A stretch of DNA of 64,000 bases from an uncultured Bacteroidia bacterium (GCA_902774155.1 CACYHF010000008.1:1-64000); one strand, 5' to 3'. Shown: positions 52,649 through 61,752, counted from the stretch's first letter. Numbers and translations are program-made. The notes: generated by a model not told the origin, from the sequence alone.

Positions 52649-52656
52649 TATCTTTG
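52649..52656 (+). promoter_or_regulatory. -7 element for the MerR-type regulator
   Basis: TATCTTTG begins right after the terminator T-run and ends 6 bp before the ATG at 52663, implying a nearly leaderless transcript. Confidence 0.65.
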
Positions 52657-52662
52657 TACATT

Positions 52663-52980
52663 ATGGCAAAATTGATTTACACGATGGGCGAAGTAGCGGC
52701 AGAGCTGGGCGAAAATGCCTCGGCCATCCGCTATTGGAGCAACTGTTTCGAGAAATTCATCAGACCCCAGCGCAACGCCAAGGGCAACCGGCTGTACCAC
52801 CCGGACGATGTAGAAACCCTCAAGCAGATCCAGTATCTCCTGAAGAACCAGGGGCTCACGCTGGAGGGTGCCAGACAGCGCCTGACGGAAGACCGCCGCA
52901 GTGTGGACAAGCGGGTGAAGGCCATCGGTGCGCTCAAGGAAATCCGGGCGCAGCTGGTGCAAGTACGCAAGGCCTTATGA
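52663..52980 (+). CDS. Small MerR family transcriptional regulator
   Basis: A 105-residue protein starting MAKLIYTMGEVAAELG. The winged helix-turn-helix IYTMGEVAAELGENASAIRYW is followed by FIRPQRNAKGNRLYHPDDVETLKQIQYLL (wing) and a short helix ending KEIRAQLVQVRKAL. There is no effector-binding domain or cysteine, so the signal is unknown. This single-domain MerR type is common in Bacteroidota. It overlaps the Nif3 gene by 4 bp. Confidence 0.88.
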   Translation: MAKLIYTMGEVAAELGENASAIRYWSNCFEKFIRPQRNAKGNRLYHPDDVETLKQIQYLLKNQGLTLEGARQRLTEDRRSVDKRVKAIGALKEIRAQLVQVRKAL

Positions 52981-53765
52981 CGGTAGGGGACATTACCGCC
53001 GTGCTGGAGCAATTCGCTCCGCTGGGCATCCAGGAGCAGTGGGACAACAGCGGGCTGCTGATCGGCAGTCCGTCAGACCCCGTCACGGCCGTCCTGGTGG
53101 GCTTCGACTGTACGCCCGAACTCATTGCAGAGGCGGTGGAGGAAGGCTGCGATATGGTGGTTACCCATCATCCGCTCATCTTCAAGGGGCTCAAGCGCAT
53201 CAATGCCCAGGATCCCGTGGGGGCCGCCGTTATGCAGGCGGTTCGGCACGGTGTGGCCGTGTATGCGGCGCATACCACGGCGGATAAAGTGATTGCCGGC
53301 GTCAGCGGTGCCATGGCCCGCCGGCTGGCCCTGAAAAACGTACAGATCCTGGTTCCGGAGGCCGATGAATGCGTGGGCCTCGGCTGTATCGGCGATTTTC
53401 CCAAGCCTATGGACGGCCAGGAAGCCCTTCGCTATGTGAAAGAGCAGTTCGGCCTGCGCGTGATCCGCAGTTCCAAGCCGCTGGAAACGCCCATCCGGAA
53501 GGTGGCCCTGCTGGGTGGCAGCGGCGGTTCGGAGGCCGAAGTAGCCCGCGCCAAGGGCGCCCAGTTGTACATCACGGCCGATGTGTCCTACCATCAGTTC
53601 TTTACGCCGGATGGCTTTATGATTATGGATATCGGCCATTTCGAGAGCGAAGTGGAGATTGTGGACATCTTGTTGGCACAGATACGGAAAAATTTTCCTA
53701 CCTTTGCAAGCTACAAAAGTGCCGTACTGGACAGGAGCAACCCTGTCCACTACTTTGGGTTGTAA
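52977..53765 (+). CDS. Nif3-like dinuclear metal protein (YbgI family)
   Basis: A 262-residue protein with metal-binding motifs VTHHPLIFKGLKRI, YAAHTTADKV and the C-terminal IMDIGHFESE. Members form hexameric toroids. GTP cyclohydrolase I type 2 activity is a misnomer often given, and the real function is not settled. The start MTVGDITAVLEQFAPLG overlaps the regulator stop (ATGA). An open frame extends upstream, but only this start gives a normal N-terminus. Confidence 0.9.
   Translation: MTVGDITAVLEQFAPLGIQEQWDNSGLLIGSPSDPVTAVLVGFDCTPELIAEAVEEGCDMVVTHHPLIFKGLKRINAQDPVGAAVMQAVRHGVAVYAAHTTADKVIAGVSGAMARRLALKNVQILVPEADECVGLGCIGDFPKPMDGQEALRYVKEQFGLRVIRSSKPLETPIRKVALLGGSGGSEAEVARAKGAQLYITADVSYHQFFTPDGFMIMDIGHFESEVEIVDILLAQIRKNFPTFASYKSAVLDRSNPVHYFGL
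53699..53706 (+). promoter_or_regulatory. Possible internal -7 element before the zinc-ribbon gene
   Basis: TACCTTTG lies within the Nif3 coding end, 83 bp before the next gene. No convincing -33 element is seen. Confidence 0.4.
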
Positions 53766-53789
53766 ATAATAAATCGATTTATACTATTT

Positions 53790-54617
53790 ATGGCAAGTAC
53801 CAAGAAAACCCCCGCCGCCAGCAAAGTGGAGGCTCCCATCGACAACAGGGAGACTTTCGTTTCCCTGCAAAAGAACTTCGCGGATTCCGATATGCCCGTA
53901 GAGGAAAAACTGAAAACCCTCTATGAACTGCAGGCCGCGGATTCGGAGATTGACAAGATCATCCAGCTGCGCGGTGAACTCCCCGCAGAGGTGAGCGCCC
54001 TGGAGGCCGAAATCGCCACGCTCAAAGAGCGCAGCGCCGCCATCTCGGCCGTCATCGACCAGTTCAACCGCAACATCGCCGATGCCAAGCTCTCCATCGC
54101 AGAGCACGAAAGCGTGATTGAGAAATACCAGCGCCAGCTGGACACCATCCAGAACTCCCGCGAGTACGACTCCCTGAACAAGGAGATCGAAAACCAGGAG
54201 CTCCTGCGTCAGATTGATGAGAAGACCATCAACGACTCCCGCTATGAGATTGGTGCCAAGAAGGCCGAACTGGACGAAATCAAGGACCGCCTGACCATCC
54301 GCAACGAGGACCTGAAGGCCAAGAAGGCCGAACTGGAGACCATCGTGGAAGAGACCGCCAAGGAGGAAGCCGTGCTGCGTGAGCGCCGCGACGCCTGCGC
54401 CGCCAAGATCGACAACCGTACCATGAGCGCCTATGAGCGCATCCGTGCCAGCGTGAACAACCACCTGGCCGTGGTAGGTATCTATAACGGAGATTCCTGC
54501 GGCGGTTGCTTCAACACCATCACGCCCCAGCGCCGCGTGGAAATCGCCTCCAACCGCAAGCTCATCATCTGCGAGCACTGCGGCCGCATCATCATCAATC
54601 CGGATTTCGAGCAGTAG
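53790..54617 (+). CDS. Coiled-coil protein with C4 zinc ribbon (CT398-like)
   Basis: A 275-residue protein. Residues about 35-215 form a long antiparallel coiled coil (EEKLKTLYELQAADSEIDKI through AKKAELETIVEETAKEEAVL). The C-terminus carries a zinc ribbon CGGCFNTITPQ...IICEHCGRIII. The N-terminal 20 residues are Ala/Lys/Pro-rich. The family is conserved and has been suggested to bind nucleic acid; the function here is unknown. It commonly sits next to a Nif3 gene, as here. Confidence 0.88.
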   Translation: MASTKKTPAASKVEAPIDNRETFVSLQKNFADSDMPVEEKLKTLYELQAADSEIDKIIQLRGELPAEVSALEAEIATLKERSAAISAVIDQFNRNIADAKLSIAEHESVIEKYQRQLDTIQNSREYDSLNKEIENQELLRQIDEKTINDSRYEIGAKKAELDEIKDRLTIRNEDLKAKKAELETIVEETAKEEAVLRERRDACAAKIDNRTMSAYERIRASVNNHLAVVGIYNGDSCGGCFNTITPQRRVEIASNRKLIICEHCGRIIINPDFEQ

Positions 54618-54623
54618 ACCTTT

Positions 54624-56108
54624 ATGGCCGATACCTCCCGCAAAAAGAACCGTTCGGCAGAGCCCCTGAACCTGGAGGCCCTGATGGGGAACAAACCCCC
54701 GCAGGCCCTGGATGTGGAAGAGGCTGTGCTGGGCGCTATGCTGGTAGAACCCGCCACCATCGACGAATCGATGGAGGAGCTCTCCGCCGCCTGCTTCTAC
54801 GACCCCAAGCACCGCATGATCTTCGAGGCCATGAGCGAGTTGGTGAACGAGCACGTGAGCATAGACCTGGTAACCGTGAGCGAAAAACTTCGCTCCAAGG
54901 GCAACCTGGAGGTAGTGGGAGGTCCTGTTGTGCTGGCCAGCCTGTCCCAGAACATCGGCGCGGCCGCGCACATCGAGTATTACATCAAAATCCTCAAGCA
55001 GAAGACCATCCAGCGGGACCTGATCACCGCTTCGTATGAGATTCTGAAACAGTCGTTCGACGAGTCCACCAACGTGGACGACCTCATCGACAACGCCCAG
55101 ACCAAGGTGTTCGCCGCCATCCAGAACAATGTGAAGCGGGATGTGCAGGACATCGGCTCCATCATCAACTCCGTGCTGGACAACCTGCAGGAGTTGCAGG
55201 GCATCACCGGTCCTTCGGGCGTCCCTTCCGGCTATCCCAGCATAGACCGCGTCACCCAGGGCTGGCAGAAGAGCGACCTTATCATCCTGGCTGCCCGTCC
55301 ATCCGTGGGTAAAACGGCTTTTGCCCTGAACATCGCCCGCAACGCGGCGGTGGATGCCAATATGCCCGTTGCCGTGTTCTCCCTGGAAATGAGCGCCGAC
55401 CAACTGGGCAAGCGCCTGATCACCACGGAAAGCGGCCTGTCCGGCGAAAAGATCAAGGGCGGCGTGAAGCTGGAGCAGTACGAGTGGGTGCAACTGGAAG
55501 ACACCCTCAAGCGCCTGGCCAAGGCCCCCCTGTACATAGACGATACGCCCGGCATTCCCATCATGGAGTTCCGCACCAAGGCCAAGCGCCTGGTGAAGCA
55601 GAAAGGCGTACGCCTGATCGTGGTGGACTACCTCCAGCTGATGCAGGGCCCGGTGGAACTGCGCGGCCTGCGTGAGCAGGAAGTGGCGGCCATTTCCCGT
55701 ACGCTCAAGGCCACCGCCAAGGAGCTGAACATCCCCATCATCGCCCTGTCCCAGCTGTCCCGAAACGCCGTGCAGCGCACCGGCGGCACCGGCAAGCCCC
55801 AGCTCAGCGACCTCCGCGAATCCGGCTCCATCGAGCAGGATGCCGATATGGTCATCTTCATCCATCGGCCGGACTTTGTGGGCATGAGCGACAACCCGGA
55901 AGACAAGGAAAAAGCGTATATTGTTATTGCGAAACACCGCAATGGCGAGGTTTGTGATATAGAGATGAAATACAAGGCCGGCCAGGTGAAGTTTGTGGAG
56001 CCCGACCAGAGCCTGGACGTGTATGCCCGGAGGGGTCCGGTGGCCAGTGCGGCCAATGAACCCCCGGCGGGAACACCGTACAACTTTGAAGACCAGCAAC
56101 CCTTCTAA
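54624..56108 (+). CDS. dnaB: Replicative DNA helicase
   Basis: A 494-residue hexameric helicase. The N-terminal domain starts at PPQALDVEEAVLGAMLVEP. The RecA-like motor has Walker A ARPSVGKTAFAL near residue 222, VAVFSLEMSADQLGKRL, Walker B LIVVDYLQLM, SQLSRNAVQRTGG, and the Arg-finger region LRESGSIEQDADMV. No intein is present and the length is normal. It begins 6 bp after the zinc-ribbon gene. The C-terminal tail is Pro/Ala-rich. Confidence 0.97.
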   Translation: MADTSRKKNRSAEPLNLEALMGNKPPQALDVEEAVLGAMLVEPATIDESMEELSAACFYDPKHRMIFEAMSELVNEHVSIDLVTVSEKLRSKGNLEVVGGPVVLASLSQNIGAAAHIEYYIKILKQKTIQRDLITASYEILKQSFDESTNVDDLIDNAQTKVFAAIQNNVKRDVQDIGSIINSVLDNLQELQGITGPSGVPSGYPSIDRVTQGWQKSDLIILAARPSVGKTAFALNIARNAAVDANMPVAVFSLEMSADQLGKRLITTESGLSGEKIKGGVKLEQYEWVQLEDTLKRLAKAPLYIDDTPGIPIMEFRTKAKRLVKQKGVRLIVVDYLQLMQGPVELRGLREQEVAAISRTLKATAKELNIPIIALSQLSRNAVQRTGGTGKPQLSDLRESGSIEQDADMVIFIHRPDFVGMSDNPEDKEKAYIVIAKHRNGEVCDIEMKYKAGQVKFVEPDQSLDVYARRGPVASAANEPPAGTPYNFEDQQPF

Positions 56109-56111
56109 TCC

Positions 56112-56900
56112 ATGCGTTGGAAGCTCCTCATACTGAGCCTGTTTGTATCCGTTGCCCTGAACGGACAAGGAAAGGGATGCATCCCCACCGTGCCGGACCC
56201 GCCGTTCAAGGCCGGTGAGAGAATCGATCTGGGGCTCTTTTACAAATGGGGAGCGGTGAACACGGAAGTGGCCCAGGCCGCCATCACGCTGGATTCCCTG
56301 CAGTTCAATGGCCAGGATGCCTGGCATCTGAATTTCAATGTGAAATCGGCCCCTTTCTTCGACGTCTTTTTCAAAATGCGGGAAGACTTTCACAGTTGGA
56401 TGACCATGGACGGTATCCGCCCGCTCCGTTTCACCCGGAACACCCTGGAAGGGAAGTACACCGCCACCAACGACTACAATTACGACTGGGAGGAAATGGT
56501 CATCCACGCCGATGTGAATTTCTACAACCGCGGGATGGAGCATTACGAAATTCCCCTGCATCCCTGCGTGTATGACCTTCCGGCCATGATCTTTTATCTC
56601 CGGACCATGGACCTGTCCAAAATGAAACCCGGAGACCAATATCCCCTGAGTTTTGCCATCGACGAGGCCGTTTTTGATATTATTCTTACTTTTCAAGGCG
56701 CGGAGCCGTTGAAAGTACGGAAGCTTGGCGTCCGCAACTCCCTGCTGTTCTCCTGCTCGGTGGTGTCGGGCGCTATGTTCGAGGGAAATCAGGAACTCAA
56801 GTTCTGGCTCTCGGACGATGGAACCTACGTTCCCCTGGCCATCATGGCGCCTTTGCGGGTGGGTTCGGTATGGGCCTGGCTCAAGGATTATCAGCCATGA
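56112..56900 (+). CDS. DUF3108 exported protein
   Basis: A 262-residue periplasmic-type protein with a signal peptide (MRWKLLILSLFVSVALNGQ). A DUF3108 beta-rich domain follows: PFKAGERIDLGLFYKWGAVNTEVAQA and later VYDLPAMIFYLRTMDLSKMKPGDQYPLSFAID. The family is envelope-associated with no known activity. The stop overlaps the RseC-like gene by 4 bp, placing it at the head of the Rnf transcript. Confidence 0.85.
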   Translation: MRWKLLILSLFVSVALNGQGKGCIPTVPDPPFKAGERIDLGLFYKWGAVNTEVAQAAITLDSLQFNGQDAWHLNFNVKSAPFFDVFFKMREDFHSWMTMDGIRPLRFTRNTLEGKYTATNDYNYDWEEMVIHADVNFYNRGMEHYEIPLHPCVYDLPAMIFYLRTMDLSKMKPGDQYPLSFAIDEAVFDIILTFQGAEPLKVRKLGVRNSLLFSCSVVSGAMFEGNQELKFWLSDDGTYVPLAIMAPLRVGSVWAWLKDYQP

Positions 56901-57310
56901 GTGAGTCTGTAAGCCATAAGGGGAAGGTTATCAAGATGACACCGCAGCTCACTACGGTGTCCATTTTACAGCATAGCGCCTGCTCGGCCTGTCACGCGGC
57001 CGGCCTGTGCGGAATGGCCGATTTAGCCGAAAAGACGGTGGAAATACCCACGGACCCTTATGCCAGCTATGGCGTTGGCGACGAAGTGGAAGTGCTGCTC
57101 AAGGCCTCTATGGGTATGAAGGCCGTCTGGCTGGCCTATTTCATCCCCCTCCTGATCATCGTGGCCGTGATCCTGATTCTCGTGGGCTTCGGGGTAGGAG
57201 AGGTGCCGGCGGGCCTGAGCGGCCTGGGAGCCCTGGCCCTTTATTACTTGCTCTTGTACCTGTTCCGCGACCGACTGAAAAACGAATACATATTTACAAT
57301 AAAAGGATAA
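56897..57310 (+). CDS. RseC/MucC-like (SoxR-reducing) membrane protein
   Basis: A 137-residue protein of the RseC family that accompanies rnf genes. It starts MSESVSHKGKVIKMT, has the cysteine cluster CSACHAAGLCGM at about 32-43, then two membrane helices (AVWLAYFIPLLIIVAVILILVGFG and LGALALYYLLLYLF). In some bacteria it is part of a system reducing the SoxR iron-sulfur cluster; here it may assist Rnf assembly or redox control. The start overlaps the DUF3108 stop, and rnfB follows after 3 bp. Confidence 0.88.
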   Translation: MSESVSHKGKVIKMTPQLTTVSILQHSACSACHAAGLCGMADLAEKTVEIPTDPYASYGVGDEVEVLLKASMGMKAVWLAYFIPLLIIVAVILILVGFGVGEVPAGLSGLGALALYYLLLYLFRDRLKNEYIFTIKG

Positions 57311-57313
57311 CTT

Positions 57314-58231
57314 ATGCTAAACATTTTCATTTGGACAATCGCAGTGGTGACCGTCCTGGGTCTCGTGCTGGCGCTGGTCCTGTACCTTGTAGCCCAGAAG
57401 TTCAAGGTAGAGGAGGATCCGCGCATCGACGAGGTGGAAAAGGCCATGCCCGGCGCCAATTGCGGCGGTTGCGGCTTTGCCGGCTGCCGTGCGTTTGCCG
57501 AAGCGGCGGTGAAGGCCCCCAACCTGGACAACAACTACTGTCCGGTGGGCGGGAACGACACTATGGCCAAGGTGGCGGCCATCCTGGGCTACGAGGTGAA
57601 AGCCAAGGCTCCTATGGTGGCTACCGTGCGCTGCAACGGCAATTGTGAGGCCCGTCCCAAGGTGAACACGTACGACGGATTTGCCTCCTGCTACGTGAAG
57701 TCCCTCCTGTATACCGGCGACACCGGCTGCGCTTTCGGCTGCCTGGGTTGCGGTGACTGCGTGAACGCCTGCCAGTTCGGCGCGCTCTCTATGGATCCTG
57801 TCACCGGCCTGCCGGTAGTGGACCAGGAGAAGTGCACCGCCTGCGGCGCCTGCGTGAAGGCCTGTCCCAAACGCATCATCGAGCTTCGGCCCAAGGGTCC
57901 CCGCGGTATGCGGATGTTCGTGAGCTGCGTGAACAAGGACAAGGGTCCGGTGGCCAAGAAGGCCTGCGCCAGCGCCTGTATCGGCTGCGGCATCTGCGCC
58001 AAGACCTGTACGCACGAGGCCATTACCGTGGAAGGGAACATCGCCTACATCGATCCTGCTAAGTGTAAACTGTGCCGGGAGTGCGAGGCTATGTGCCCCA
58101 CCGGCGCCATCCACGGCGTGAATTTCCCGAAGCCCCTGGACAAAGATGCCATCAAGGAACGCATCAAAGTCCGTCAGCAGAAGGCTAAAGAGGCAGCAGA
58201 AGCTGCCAAAAAGGAGGCTGCAAATGAGTAA
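57314..58231 (+). CDS. rnfB: Rnf electron transport complex subunit B
   Basis: A 305-residue ferredoxin-like subunit with an N-terminal membrane helix (FIWTIAVVTVLGLVLALVLYLVA). The first cluster site is CGGCGFAGC, then a series of CxxCxxCxxxC 4Fe-4S motifs (CLGCGDCVNAC, CTACGACVKAC, CIGCGICAKTC, CKLCRECEAMC). RnfB accepts electrons from ferredoxin on the cytoplasmic side. The C-terminus is Ala/Lys-rich. The last bases overlap rnfC by 8 bp and contain its strong ribosome-binding site. Confidence 0.95.
   Translation: MLNIFIWTIAVVTVLGLVLALVLYLVAQKFKVEEDPRIDEVEKAMPGANCGGCGFAGCRAFAEAAVKAPNLDNNYCPVGGNDTMAKVAAILGYEVKAKAPMVATVRCNGNCEARPKVNTYDGFASCYVKSLLYTGDTGCAFGCLGCGDCVNACQFGALSMDPVTGLPVVDQEKCTACGACVKACPKRIIELRPKGPRGMRMFVSCVNKDKGPVAKKACASACIGCGICAKTCTHEAITVEGNIAYIDPAKCKLCRECEAMCPTGAIHGVNFPKPLDKDAIKERIKVRQQKAKEAAEAAKKEAANE
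58211..58217 (+). promoter_or_regulatory. Strong Shine-Dalgarno site of rnfC
   Basis: AAGGAGG lies 6 bases before the rnfC ATG, inside the end of rnfB. It decides the rnfC start at 58224. Such sites are uncommon in Bacteroidota. Confidence 0.75.
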
Positions 58232-59597
58232 GCATACATTCTCCCTGGGCGGTGTCCATCCGCACGACAACAAGATTTCCCGGGAATGCCCCATCACCCC
58301 GCTTCCCATCGCCCCTACCGTGTACCTGTCCGTGGCCCAGCACATCGGCGCCCCGTCCGTGCCCTGTGTGGCCGTGGGCGACAAAGTGAAGGTGGGCCAG
58401 GTGATTGCCCAGCCGGGCGGTTTCGTGGGTGCGTTCATCCATTCTTCCGTGTCGGGTACGGTGAAATCCATCGCCCCCCGGGCCGATCTGGCCGGCCGCG
58501 CCAGCACCCACATTGAAATTGCCGTGGAAGGCGATGAGTGGCTGGAAGGCATCGATACCTCCGACACCCTCATCACCACCATCCCTGAAGACCCCAAGGC
58601 CATCGTAGAGAAGATCAAGCTCGGTGGTGTAGTGGGCCTGGGTGGTGCCACCTTCCCCACGCATGTGAAGCTTTCGCCGCCTCCGGGCTCCAAGTGCGAG
58701 CGCGTAATCATCAACGGCTGCGAATGCGAGCCGTACCTTACCTCCGACTTCCGCACCCTGCTGGAGAAAGGCGAGCAGGTGGTGGTGGGCGCCGCCCTGC
58801 TGCAAAAGGCTATGGGCGGGGTTCCCTGCACCATCGCCATCGAGGAGAACAAGCCGGAAGCCATTGCCCATATCAATGAGGTCATTGCCAAACTGGGCTA
58901 CAAAGACATGGACGTGATGGTGATGAAGATGATGTATCCGCAGGGCGGTGAAAAGCAGCTCATCGATGCCGTGATGCACCGTCAGGTGGGCTCCGGTGCA
59001 CTGCCTATCAGCGTAGGTGCCGTGGTCCAGAACGTGGCAACGGCCCTGGCCGTGTACGACGCCGTCCAGAAGAACAAGCCCATCGTGGACAATTCCGTCA
59101 CCGTTACGGGTCAGTGCTTCCCCAAGCAGGCCAACCTGCTGGTACGCGTAGGTACGCCGCTGCAGTATATCATCGATTATCTGGGCGGTATTCCGGCCGA
59201 TGCCGCCAAGATCATCAGCGGCGGTCCTATGATGGGTCGCGCCGTGGCCAACCTGCAGGCGGCCACCGTCAAGGGCACCGGAGCCCTGCTCTTCCTCACG
59301 GAAGCCCAGACCAAGCGCGCCCCGGAAACCAACTGCATCCGCTGCGGCAAATGTGCCGATGCCTGCCCCATGGGCCTGGAGCCGTTTCTGCTGAACAAGC
59401 TCTCCAAGAACGCCGACTGGGACGCCTGCGAGGCCAATGCCGCGCAGGACTGCATCGAGTGCGGCTGCTGCCTGTATTCCTGTCCCGCCCATATTCCGCT
59501 GCTGGATAACATCCGCGTAGGCAAGGGCTTTGTGTTAAGCGCTATCCGCGCACGTGCTGCCGCCGCCAAGGCCGCAGCAGAAGCTGCTAAAAAGTAA
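58224..59597 (+). CDS. rnfC: Rnf electron transport complex subunit C
   Basis: A 457-residue NADH- and FMN-binding subunit. Visible are PVYLSVAQHIGAPSVP-like N-terminal repeats (TVYLSVAQHIGAPS), GLGGATFPTHVKLSPP, INGCECEPYLTSD, and two 4Fe-4S motifs CIRCGKCADACPMG and CIECGCCLYSCPAHIPL. It has a C-terminal Ala/Lys tail. It exchanges electrons with NAD+/NADH. It overlaps rnfB by 8 bp and is followed by rnfD after 6 bp. Confidence 0.96.
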   Translation: MSKHTFSLGGVHPHDNKISRECPITPLPIAPTVYLSVAQHIGAPSVPCVAVGDKVKVGQVIAQPGGFVGAFIHSSVSGTVKSIAPRADLAGRASTHIEIAVEGDEWLEGIDTSDTLITTIPEDPKAIVEKIKLGGVVGLGGATFPTHVKLSPPPGSKCERVIINGCECEPYLTSDFRTLLEKGEQVVVGAALLQKAMGGVPCTIAIEENKPEAIAHINEVIAKLGYKDMDVMVMKMMYPQGGEKQLIDAVMHRQVGSGALPISVGAVVQNVATALAVYDAVQKNKPIVDNSVTVTGQCFPKQANLLVRVGTPLQYIIDYLGGIPADAAKIISGGPMMGRAVANLQAATVKGTGALLFLTEAQTKRAPETNCIRCGKCADACPMGLEPFLLNKLSKNADWDACEANAAQDCIECGCCLYSCPAHIPLLDNIRVGKGFVLSAIRARAAAAKAAAEAAKK

Positions 59598-59603
59598 AGG
59601 ACT

Positions 59604-60587
59604 ATGAATAAATTATTAGTTTCACCTTCACCCCATATCCACTCCAAGGACTCTACCCGGTCCCTGATGCTGGATGTGGTGATTGCGCTGCTGCCGACCG
59701 TCATCTGCACCTTCATCTTATACGGATGGCGGGAGATCATGGTCATGGGCGTGAGTGTGGCTTCCTGCGTGCTGCTGGAATGGGCCATCACCAAATATAT
59801 GCTCAAAAAGCCCTCCACTATCGGAGACCTCTCCGCCGTCATTACCGGTATCCTGCTGGCTCTGAACCTGCCCTTTACCACGCCCTGGTGGGTGGTGGTC
59901 ATCGGCTCGGTCGTCGCCATCGGCGTAGCTAAGATGACGTTCGGCGGTCTGGGCCAGAACATCTGGAACCCCGCCCTGGTGGGCCGTGTGTTCCTGCTGG
60001 TTTCCTTCCCCACCTATATGACCACCTGGAGCGCCCCGCAGGGACTCTTCGGCCTGGATGCCGTTACCCAGGCAACGCCCCTGGGCGCCATTCAGGAAGG
60101 CCTGCTGCAAGGCTCCTCCATCCAGGAGATTATGAGCGCCGGAGAATACACCTATTCCAAGATGCTGTTCGCCAACATGGGCGGCAGCGCCGGTGAGTTC
60201 TGCGTCATTTTCCTGCTGCTGGGTTTTGTGTACCTGTGCCTCCGCAAGGTCATCAAGCCTTGGATTACCCTGAGCATCTTCGGTACCGTGGCGCTCACTT
60301 CCCTGATTTTCTGGGGCATTGATCCGTCCCGTTTCACCGACCCGCTGTTCAACCTGCTCAGCGGCGGTATGGTGCTGGGTGCCTGCTTCATGGCCACCGA
60401 CTATGTGACCAGTCCCATGAGTGTGAAGGGCGGTATCATCTTCGGTGTGGGCATCGGCTTCCTTACCATGATGATCCGTTACTTCGGCTCTTATCCGGAA
60501 GGTATGAGCTTCGCCATCCTTATTATGAACTCTGTGGTGCCCCTGATCAATATGGGCTTCAAACAGAAAAAATTCGGGAGGAAATAA
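59604..60587 (+). CDS. rnfD: Rnf electron transport complex subunit D
   Basis: A 327-residue membrane subunit with about nine helices. N-terminal SPHIHSKDSTRSLMLDVVIALLP is typical. The flavinylation site for covalent FMN is the Thr in MTTWSAPQGLFGLDAVTQATPLGA, in which SxT-like DAVTQATPL is visible. It forms part of the ion pathway of the complex. The last codons include GGAGG that serves rnfG. Confidence 0.94.
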   Translation: MNKLLVSPSPHIHSKDSTRSLMLDVVIALLPTVICTFILYGWREIMVMGVSVASCVLLEWAITKYMLKKPSTIGDLSAVITGILLALNLPFTTPWWVVVIGSVVAIGVAKMTFGGLGQNIWNPALVGRVFLLVSFPTYMTTWSAPQGLFGLDAVTQATPLGAIQEGLLQGSSIQEIMSAGEYTYSKMLFANMGGSAGEFCVIFLLLGFVYLCLRKVIKPWITLSIFGTVALTSLIFWGIDPSRFTDPLFNLLSGGMVLGACFMATDYVTSPMSVKGGIIFGVGIGFLTMMIRYFGSYPEGMSFAILIMNSVVPLINMGFKQKKFGRK

Positions 60588-60590
60588 GTT

Positions 60591-61169
60591 ATGGCAGTGA
60601 AATCCAATTTAACCAATATGGTTCTGGTCCTGAGTCTCACCTGCCTGGTGTGCTCGGGCCTGCTGGGCGGAGCCTATGCCCTTACCAAGGAGCCCATTGA
60701 GAAGGCGCAGGCCGAAAAGACCAAAAGCGCCATCAGCCAGGTACTCCCGCATTTCGAGACGCTCGAATATGAAGATGACCACCATTACTATACCGCCTTT
60801 GACGGTGATCGGGTGGTGGGCTATGCCATCGAATCCAGCGCGGTAGGTTTCGGCGGAAACATCAGCCTGATGGTGGGCATCACCCCGGACGGCGTGGTGT
60901 ACAACACTTCCGTGCTGTCCCACAGTGAAACCCCCGGTCTGGGCGCCAAGTGCACCACCGATACCAAGTTCATGGACCAGTGGAGGGGCTTTGATCCTTC
61001 CGTGAAACAGCTTTCCGTGAAGAAGGATGGCGGCGACGTGGATGCCATCACGGCTTCCACCATTACTTCCAGGGCCTATACCCAGGCAGTAGCCAACGCC
61101 CTGCTGCTCTTCGATGAGCTGGGCCTGGATGAAATCAACGATGAAAAGGAGGAGGAAGACCATGAGTAA
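60591..61169 (+). CDS. rnfG: Rnf electron transport complex subunit G
   Basis: A 192-residue subunit with one N-terminal membrane helix and an extracytoplasmic FMN-binding domain. GYAIESSAVGFGGNISLMVGITPDG and SHSETPGLGAKC match the family. The flavinylation motif reads DAITASTITSRA, with Thr at the attachment position and TAS replacing the more common SGA. It overlaps rnfE by 8 bp. Confidence 0.94.
   Translation: MAVKSNLTNMVLVLSLTCLVCSGLLGGAYALTKEPIEKAQAEKTKSAISQVLPHFETLEYEDDHHYYTAFDGDRVVGYAIESSAVGFGGNISLMVGITPDGVVYNTSVLSHSETPGLGAKCTTDTKFMDQWRGFDPSVKQLSVKKDGGDVDAITASTITSRAYTQAVANALLLFDELGLDEINDEKEEEDHE
61147..61155 (+). promoter_or_regulatory. Strong Shine-Dalgarno site of rnfE
   Basis: AGGAGGAGG ends 6 bases before the ATG at 61162, within the end of rnfG. 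It fixes the rnfE start. Confidence 0.75.
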
Positions 61170-61749
61170 AATCAAACTGATTACCGACGGTCTGGTAAAG
61201 AACAACCCGACCTTCGTCCTGCTGCTGGGCATGTGCCCCACGCTGGCCACCACCACATCGGCCATCAACGGCCTTTCCATGGGCCTCGCCACGCTCTTCG
61301 TGCTGGTGCTGAGCAATATGGCCATATCGGCCATTTCGCCCATTGTGCCGGACAAGGTGCATATCCCCGTGTACATCGTAGTTATCGCTACCTTCGTGAC
61401 GCTGCTGCAGTTCCTGATGCAGGCCTACACCCCGGCTATGTATGAGACGCTGGGCCTCTTTATTCCGCTCATCGTGGTGAACTGCATCGTGCTGGGCCGG
61501 GCCGAAGCCTTCGCCAACAAGCACGGCGTGCTGGAAAGCGCCTGCGACGGCATCGGCGTAGGCCTGGGCTTCACCTGCTCGCTCACCGTGCTGGGCCTGG
61601 TGCGTGAAATCCTGGGATCCGGCAGCGCCTTCGGCTACAACTTTATCGGCGGCCACGACGGTATGCTGGCCTTTGTGATGGCCCCCGGCGCCTTCCTGTG
61701 CCTGGGCTACCTGATGGTCCTGTTCAACAAATTCCTTAAAAAGAACTAG
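61162..61749 (+). CDS. rnfE: Rnf electron transport complex subunit E
   Basis: A 195-residue membrane subunit with six helices, paralogous to RnfA. N-terminal DGLVKNNPTFVLLLGMCPTLA is diagnostic, followed by IPLIVVNCIVLGRAEAFANK. The start at 61162 is set by the ribosome-binding site; a frame extends upstream but inside rnfG. rnfA follows after 3 bp. Confidence 0.95.
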   Translation: MSKIKLITDGLVKNNPTFVLLLGMCPTLATTTSAINGLSMGLATLFVLVLSNMAISAISPIVPDKVHIPVYIVVIATFVTLLQFLMQAYTPAMYETLGLFIPLIVVNCIVLGRAEAFANKHGVLESACDGIGVGLGFTCSLTVLGLVREILGSGSAFGYNFIGGHDGMLAFVMAPGAFLCLGYLMVLFNKFLKKN

Positions 61750-61752
61750 GCT

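Noticed and set aside
60591..61169. Defective flavinylation site in RnfG (TAST instead of SGAT).
   Set aside because: The attachment Thr and preceding Asp are retained, and the rest of the domain is canonical, so it is likely a tolerated variant.
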